Translations under genes and position numbers: made by a program
Part shown: positions 58,395 to 64,000 of the stretch, one piece after another
How positions within the stretch are numbered: position 1 is the stretch's first letter
Layout: every line of letters starts with the position of its first letter
Notes under the pieces: model-generated
Seen by the model: only the letters and a program-made list of their open reading frames with translations
Told to the model about the DNA's origin: nothing
The model's database searches: none
Assembly (NCBI RefSeq): GCF_030269925.1
Contig: NC_085107.1
Coordinates: 19,904,001-19,968,000, forward strand
Length of the DNA: 64,000 nt
Reading direction: 5' to 3'
From: Bombyx mori
Taxonomy: Eukaryota > Arthropoda > Insecta > Lepidoptera > Bombycidae

Positions 58395-58675
58395 CACATT
58401 CACTGCCATGTAGGTCACCGGTGCCCAACGCGGCGCACTGAAGTGATTATGTCTATCTCTGTTGCTAAGGCAACTGGAATGCCTAAGTTTGCCTTCTTTT
58501 ATTTTATTCTTTTAGGTCTCTTAAAAATAGATTCATTCTCACTATCTTCGGATTCGTCTTTCCTAGAGCTTACCAGATATTCCAGCGGCTTACTAAGAAG
58601 ATCGAAGACAGAAATCGACATAATCACTTCAGTGCGCCGTGTAGGGCACCGGTGACCTAAATGGCAGTCAATGTG
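58395..58675. mobile_element. piggyBac-type MITE
   Basis: Flanked by TTAA (58391-58394, 58676-58679). Ends CACATTCACTGCCATGTAGG and, inverted, cacattgactgccatttagg; the arms stay paired for about 65 bp (tcaccggtgccc ... gcggcgcactgaagtgatta). 281 bp, no transposase. TTAA target and CAC-type ends are piggyBac hallmarks. Confidence 0.85.
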
Positions 58676-58679
58676 TTAA

Positions 58680-59698
58680 AGAACACCATATATATATAAG
58701 CTCACACAGTGTTATATTTTAGTCTTGTAAGAATGAACGTTTTTTTGCTTTGTTTGTTTGCGAGTGGAAACATCACTCGTAAATTAGATTTTCTGCATAT
58801 ACTGAACGTGGGTGTTTTTTAAATATTTAAGGCGCTCCGTATTAGACTATACAATGCGTGCTAAATCAAAAATATAGAAGAAAAATGCATTAGAAGTAAT
58901 ATTTAATGACTTAATATCGATCGTCATTTTCATTATTCAGTTAGTCTCCATGTCAGTTTGGAACAAAATCGGTATTTGTTGATAATCAAATAGGTAGTCA
59001 CAATACTCATTGGAAACTAGCGACCCAATGCAGTAAGCTCGCTACTAAATCTGAACCATCCTTCATCATCAAGGTCAAACTCGGTTTCTATATTATGCAA
59101 ACAAACAGTTTTGTATAATATTAATGACTATTGACAGGTGGGAATATTCTATGAAATTACATGAATTACGAGTAATTCTATAGTGGATAGGTTTGTAGAG
59201 ATGTACCAAAACCCCCGGGGATTGTCGCTTGTTGTGGTCAACGAGCCTGTACATATACAGATATTCAGCTCGCACCGGAGATTTAGTGTAGCCATCTCCC
59301 TCAGACCTCGTTGGTTATTAGGGGCTGTGACGACGCTTAATCGAAAACTGATTGTTTGCCTTCCTGATATAAAAGAGCATTGACTCGCTTACTCGATGCA
59401 AAAAATTATCTGAATTGCTTCAAAATATTGCATTATGAGATTGAAGCGGTTTAGAAGCTACATAGACATAGACTACATAGTCCACCAGTTCGGTGTTGTG
59501 ATATATATAAATATATATATATGACCGGACAATGACTTGAATGGATTATTGTCGCAATTTGGTCGCGAAAAAATTCTTTGCCATGGAATTATTATTGATA
59601 TTAAAGGATATTTTATTGATTCTTACAAAATTAGTTTAGCACCATGTTTTCCGCTCTCCTTTATATTATCGGGTGGCAAAAATTAAAGAGGATATATG
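58680..59698. other. unassigned non-coding DNA
   Basis: AT-rich with an (AT)n patch at 59502-59522. No gene. Confidence 0.45.
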
Positions 59699-59960
59699 GT
59701 TTTTTATTGACTTAGTAGGCAGACGAACATACGGGCCACTTGGGGGTGAGTGGTTACCGTCGCGCATAGGAAACGACGTGTAGTTAAGTTCATTCCAAAG
59801 TCGGTTGGTACTTAGAATAAAATATCTGTGGAACACAGCGGTTCTAGGTGTCATGAAAGAACTCTCCCTACTTCGGTAGCGACCGGTGCGGTAGTTAAAG
59901 CAAGATGATGAGAGCGTCTTAAAGAATATAACAGTAATAATAAAAACCTCCAATAAAATA
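59699..59960 (-). mobile_element. SINE of the second family (reverse), with extended body
   Basis: Starts tttttattgacttagtaggc agacgaacatacgggccact and continues gtgagtggttaccgtcgcgc atagg; the first 80 bp mirror 6730-6847. The rest (to about 59960) looks like the 5' body of the same element but I cannot confirm it. Confidence 0.6.
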
Positions 59961-60709
59961 AAATATTGAGATTTGTTTGGTAGTGAACTGCCAGGGACGT
60001 AACAGTCGACCCCTTTGTCATAGGACCCCTACGAACACATGAATACAAAAAAGAATTTGTGTATTAATTGAGTATACAGCAAATGTAATATCCGTCCATC
60101 TGTAATTTTGATGGGTAGGCGTCACGTGGCCTCTAGATTTATCTGGAACACCCCTCCGATGAATCCTAGGGCTTTCAAAATGGTCCCTCTTCAGTGATTA
60201 TCCCTTTCTAGCACTCGTCCAAAATGTAATTAAATAGTTCCTTTGAGGATTAGATTTCGTGCCGACATAGTGATTTGAAAATAATTATTAATCCAACAGT
60301 TGGACAAACGGAGTGCAGTTTCATTACAGATCTGTTTGTGCAACGAGGTCTAAAAGTTTAAATCAAATTTTTGTGAAGTGAGTGACATGGAGCCCGAAGT
60401 GGATAGAACTTTGCAATTTGTTTCCATCCTTCATGTTCTATTTGTAACGATTTATACGAATCTGAACTTGAACTAGTATTTCAAACTGACTTTTAAAATA
60501 GCCCGTGCTCTGTTCCAAGAATTCATTGGAGTTATTGTTTACTTATTCCATTAGACGGGATGGATCTATGTGACGTCTAAACTCGAACAGACAGAACATC
60601 AACGAATAAACAAGACATTTCAGAAATATGTGTGTTGAAGACTAATGTGGCACATTACGTGCTTACAATGGAATTTAAAGTGTTTTTTGGGATATTCTCG
60701 AAGTTGCAA

Positions 60710-60777
60710 AATTATGTTGCAAAACTTATAAATTTTATAAGTTTTGCAACATAATTCGCGCATAACAAGCGCGAATT
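60710..60777. repeat. two abutting perfect hairpins
   Basis: Hairpin 1: arms 60710-60732 and 60734-60756, 23 bp perfect, one-base centre (aattatgttgcaaaactta...). Hairpin 2: aattcgcgc (60753-60761), 7-nt loop, gcgcgaatt (60769-60777). The two share aatt at 60753-60756. Thirty bp upstream of a Helitron. Confidence 0.9.
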
Positions 60778-60807
60778 CTCAGCTGTCACCTAGGTTACCA
60801 CCTATAA

Positions 60808-61220
60808 TCTATATATTAATACGTGAAGCAAAGACTTTGTATCCCTTTTTACGAAAATTGCGCGGACGGAGGAGTATGAAATTTTCCACACTTATAGAGA
60901 ATATAGAGAAGAAGTGCAAAATGCTAATATTTTTTTAAAAATAATGCATAAAAGATACTTTAAATCAATAAAGAAAACATTACACACACTACATACCATG
61001 TATTTGACGCACACACGCATGCATACATTTATTGTTAAACTTTTGTTCTTGAGGTCTGTTGTCAAATTGAGATTAAATATTGTTTGTCTTTTTAATATTT
61101 TTTATAGTGTAGTCTTGGCGAAATTTGTGATTATAGAAGTATAAAATACAATCATAATAGTGTACAAACTTACAATTCCAATTAATTATAGTCGAATTTC
61201 GACTACTGCGGGACCTCTAG
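60808..61220 (+). mobile_element. non-autonomous Helitron, complete
   Basis: 5' TCTATATATTAATACGTGAA, 3' hairpin gtcgaatttcgac, tactgcgggacct, CTAG at 61217-61220. Inserted between A (60807) and T (61221), the Helitron target. 413 bp; best-preserved copy here. Confidence 0.93.
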
Positions 61221-62344
61221 TAATAATAATCAGGCTAATACCGCTCTTCCAATTAATATCTGCGTAGATATAGTAATTTAAAAAAATAAATGTATTTTTT
61301 CAATTACATTGGAATGTTTACACCATTGTTTTTTTTAAAGAATAAATGGTCTCACTCTTTTAATGAACATCATTTAATTTGAAGGCAATTTTCAGAATGT
61401 ATTTTATTAAAATATTTCAAACCTTTCGGCCACAATTTATCGATTATCACTTGAATTTCTATACTTATACTACTAGCTTGAAGTGAAGCCAAGCCTTTCT
61501 GATTGACATTGAATTTCTATAACTAAAAACAGTAGGCGATATGAAAATTTAAACGCTTCATAGCCGCGTTTATCGTTTTCACGGTTTTTTGTTAATATTA
61601 TATTATTATTACACATCCATATATAATATTATATATTATATTATACATACATTAAATATGCTTAGTTAATTTCATGTTACGTTATAAACTCCGAGCTATA
61701 TATAATTAGAGACGTCCCAACTAGTAAGGAATAACGAGTGTTGTATAGTCACAACGAAGGAGGAAGCGGACGATCCAAAATAACGTTTGACTTAATAAAC
61801 TCGATTTAGAATTCGGTACACCCCTTAGTTGTTTTATCCACTAAGACATGCTGACGGCTGTGGTAACTAATGCTCCGTTAGAACTCACGCCCCGTACCAA
61901 GAGAACGGCGCATTTTGGAAATTCTAAACAACAAGTATAGTTGTTCTTTAAGTAATAATAAAAATTTGGCAACACTGAATACGTGATACGCATAAAGGAG
62001 ACTCGGATTATTCCTCCCTAAGCTGGTACGCTATGGAAGCTATGGCAAATATTGGCCAACGATATCGGATAATTAAAGTTTACTCGCGAACCACGAAACG
62101 GTCATACATCAACACTCCCTGGCTATTGAACGTAACTCTCTCTCTGTACACGCCTCATTACACGGGGTCAAACTGAACGTAAAACAATATTTATCCTTTA
62201 CCTTTCTTATGGCCGACCTTGCTCTGCGATACTTTCGTCAGCATGTTTTTGTATAGCGCACAATTCATAAAAGTGTACAGTGAAATTATTTATGTGTCCT
62301 ATTTTTATCCTACCTAAGCTGATAGCCTATTTCAGCGTAACCTT
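61221..62344. other. unassigned non-coding DNA
   Basis: AT-rich (tatattatta stretches near 61600). No gene or known repeat recognised. Confidence 0.45.
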
Positions 62345-62560
62345 AGCTAGTAACCTAGTAGGTGAGCTCACGGGGCTCAAACCGGAGTGATGCTAACACT
62401 GACCCTAGCAAGAGCAGTGCTTCGCAGAATCTACCACCGGAACGGAAACGCGACCCACTGAGAAGATCCGGCGAAAAACTCAGTGGGCTGTGTCTGTGGG
62501 TTAATTCGCTCGTCGAACCCTTCGTCGCAAGCGACGGGTTCGACGAGCGAATAGCCTATT
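62345..62560 (+). repeat. BMC1/L1Bm-like repeat with terminal palindrome
   Basis: gtgagctcacggggctcaaa ... caagagcagtgcttcgcaga ... cactgagaagatccggcgaa ... actcagtgggctgtgtctgt, then a 17-bp inverted repeat attcgctcgtcgaaccc (62505-62521) / gggttcgacgagcgaat (62537-62553). Confidence 0.6.
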
Positions 62561-64000
62561 TTTCGTCTTTGACATTTCAATAAAATATTTCCAAATAGTT
62601 TTATTGATAACGCTAAATCCCTTCAATAATTGCTGAAAAATATGAATAAATAAAAAAACACAATTCGTTGACAAACATTAATTATTTTGCCGCCGCCCGT
62701 TACATATACACACTTAAATGATTTTAAAGCTTGTTTATAAATTTGCCGGTTCGAAATTAATCGGAAATCACCGGTATCAGATAACGGTAGGAATGGTTGA
62801 TGGTTTGGTAATTGTTTGACCTCGCGTTTACACAATCAACTATAATGCTATATTAGGGATATGATAAGCGCTTCAATATATTTTCTTTTGTCTTTTGTAG
62901 ATTAAATCAGACAGCGTTGAAAAACACGCAGTACGTTTCCGACGTTACTGGTTTGCGAGCAGTAACTGCTCACTACTTAGGCACTGACAACCTGATATAA
63001 ATAATTAAGAACATAATTTAATAATGAGAATTTTCATTTGCAAATTAGTTCATTTGCTTCAATACTGCTCGAATCAACAGTTTGTTTGTGGAAAATAATA
63101 TGTTTGAAGCATAGCGACATTCTTATAATACATATTAATATACGGCAGTTCGATTCCATTCCCTACAATTGTTAACTTAAAAAAGATATGATTGAAGCCT
63201 GATTGGATGTTCTAATTTAATTAATGTGAATTCGAATACTTCGGTAATAAAGTATGGATAAGTCAAAAACATAATGGCAATACATTTCAGTCATCCGCGA
63301 TCAAATAAAGTTTTAAATACAAATCTCGGAGGCGAATGTAGAAATTATTTGCTCCGAATTCATTCGGCAAGATTAAGTGTAAATGAAAAGCTTTTCTCTT
63401 CAGTAAACCGTTCGTAATGAGGCGGATTTGTTTGTACGAACAAAACGACAGATCTATATTTATTGAGTTTGACGATTCAGCACTCAATAAAAGCTTCTTA
63501 CATTTCCAAGTTCTCTTCGAAGGTGAAATACCTTTATGTGTTAATCTGAGTCAAACGATGTGCTTACACAAGGGTCGCCCGGACACATACATTAACGCTA
63601 AAGTTAGAAATTCAAATTTAGCTTAGCAATTTTAAGTGGTATCTGTGAGATGATGATCTCGATCAATCATTTTCCTTCGATCGATATATTTATAATGGTA
63701 TTTTATTCAAGAACTTTAGTGTATCTATTTGTAATTGAAATATTTGATGAACGAAAACGTTTCTATGGTAAAATTGCCCTTTTTGATACGGTTATGACGG
63801 TTCGAATTTAAAAAAAGTTTTTTATTGTATATAGTAAGTAAAAGCTTCAAGGTTAGCTTTAATAATAACTAATGTTTATTTGGTGAGACAATAGAATCTG
63901 ACCTACAATAGTGGGCCTATAAAAGTGGGTTTTGGCGTAAAAGTCTTGAAGATCTGGGACTCTGTGATTTAGGTCGACGTAATGAAGCGTGCAGAATGAG
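62561..64000. other. unassigned right edge
   Basis: AT-rich DNA. Short frames (62623-62835, 63287-63487, 63417-63626) show no motif. No furry or receptor exon seen. Confidence 0.45.

Overview
The window is typical lepidopteran, almost certainly Bombyx (silkworm), nuclear DNA. It is AT-rich and intron-rich. It is littered with the Bm1 SINE (consensus block 'ggtggtaggacctcttgtga' through 'cacccatctaagcaataaaa'), of which there are about twenty full, truncated or decayed copies. It also carries non-autonomous Helitrons, LINE tails, Tc1, mariner and piggyBac-type elements. Only two real genes are visible, on opposite strands.

Minus strand, 398-33885: thirteen consecutive internal exons of furry (fry), the giant HEAT/Armadillo-like scaffold of NDR-kinase (Tricornered) signalling. 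I rebuilt the exons from splice sites. Every junction keeps phase, and the joined 2,078 nt (692 codons) read as one open frame containing hallmark furry blocks such as [67 protein letters not shown] and SRHYAGRS. The N-terminal exons lie to the right and the C-terminal exons to the left of what can be read.

Plus strand, 40555-53373: a rhodopsin-class peptide GPCR split into a first exon (TM1-TM6) and a second exon (TM7 and tail) by an 11.7-kb phase-0 intron. A textbook TATA box and initiator sit just upstream. The sequence resembles insect CNMamide-type receptors, but the exact ligand is not established. No furry exon was found between 33886 and 64000, and the missing N-terminal half of furry must lie that way. 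The receptor is therefore probably nested, antiparallel, inside a large furry intron.

Layout: 1-8 kb holds dense fry exons with SINEs and Helitrons packed between them; 8-34 kb holds sparse fry exons in long repeat-rich introns, including a 1.7-kb Tc1 element; 34-40 kb is repeat debris; 40.5-53.4 kb is the GPCR gene, whose intron holds two Helitrons, a full-length Bm1 and a 98-bp x 4 tandem array; 53.4-64 kb is non-coding with a dead mariner, a piggyBac-type MITE, a striking double hairpin and a Helitron. I found no tRNA, rRNA, CRISPR or bacterial-type system, and no evidence of a novel multi-gene system. The points of interest are gene architecture and transposon biology.
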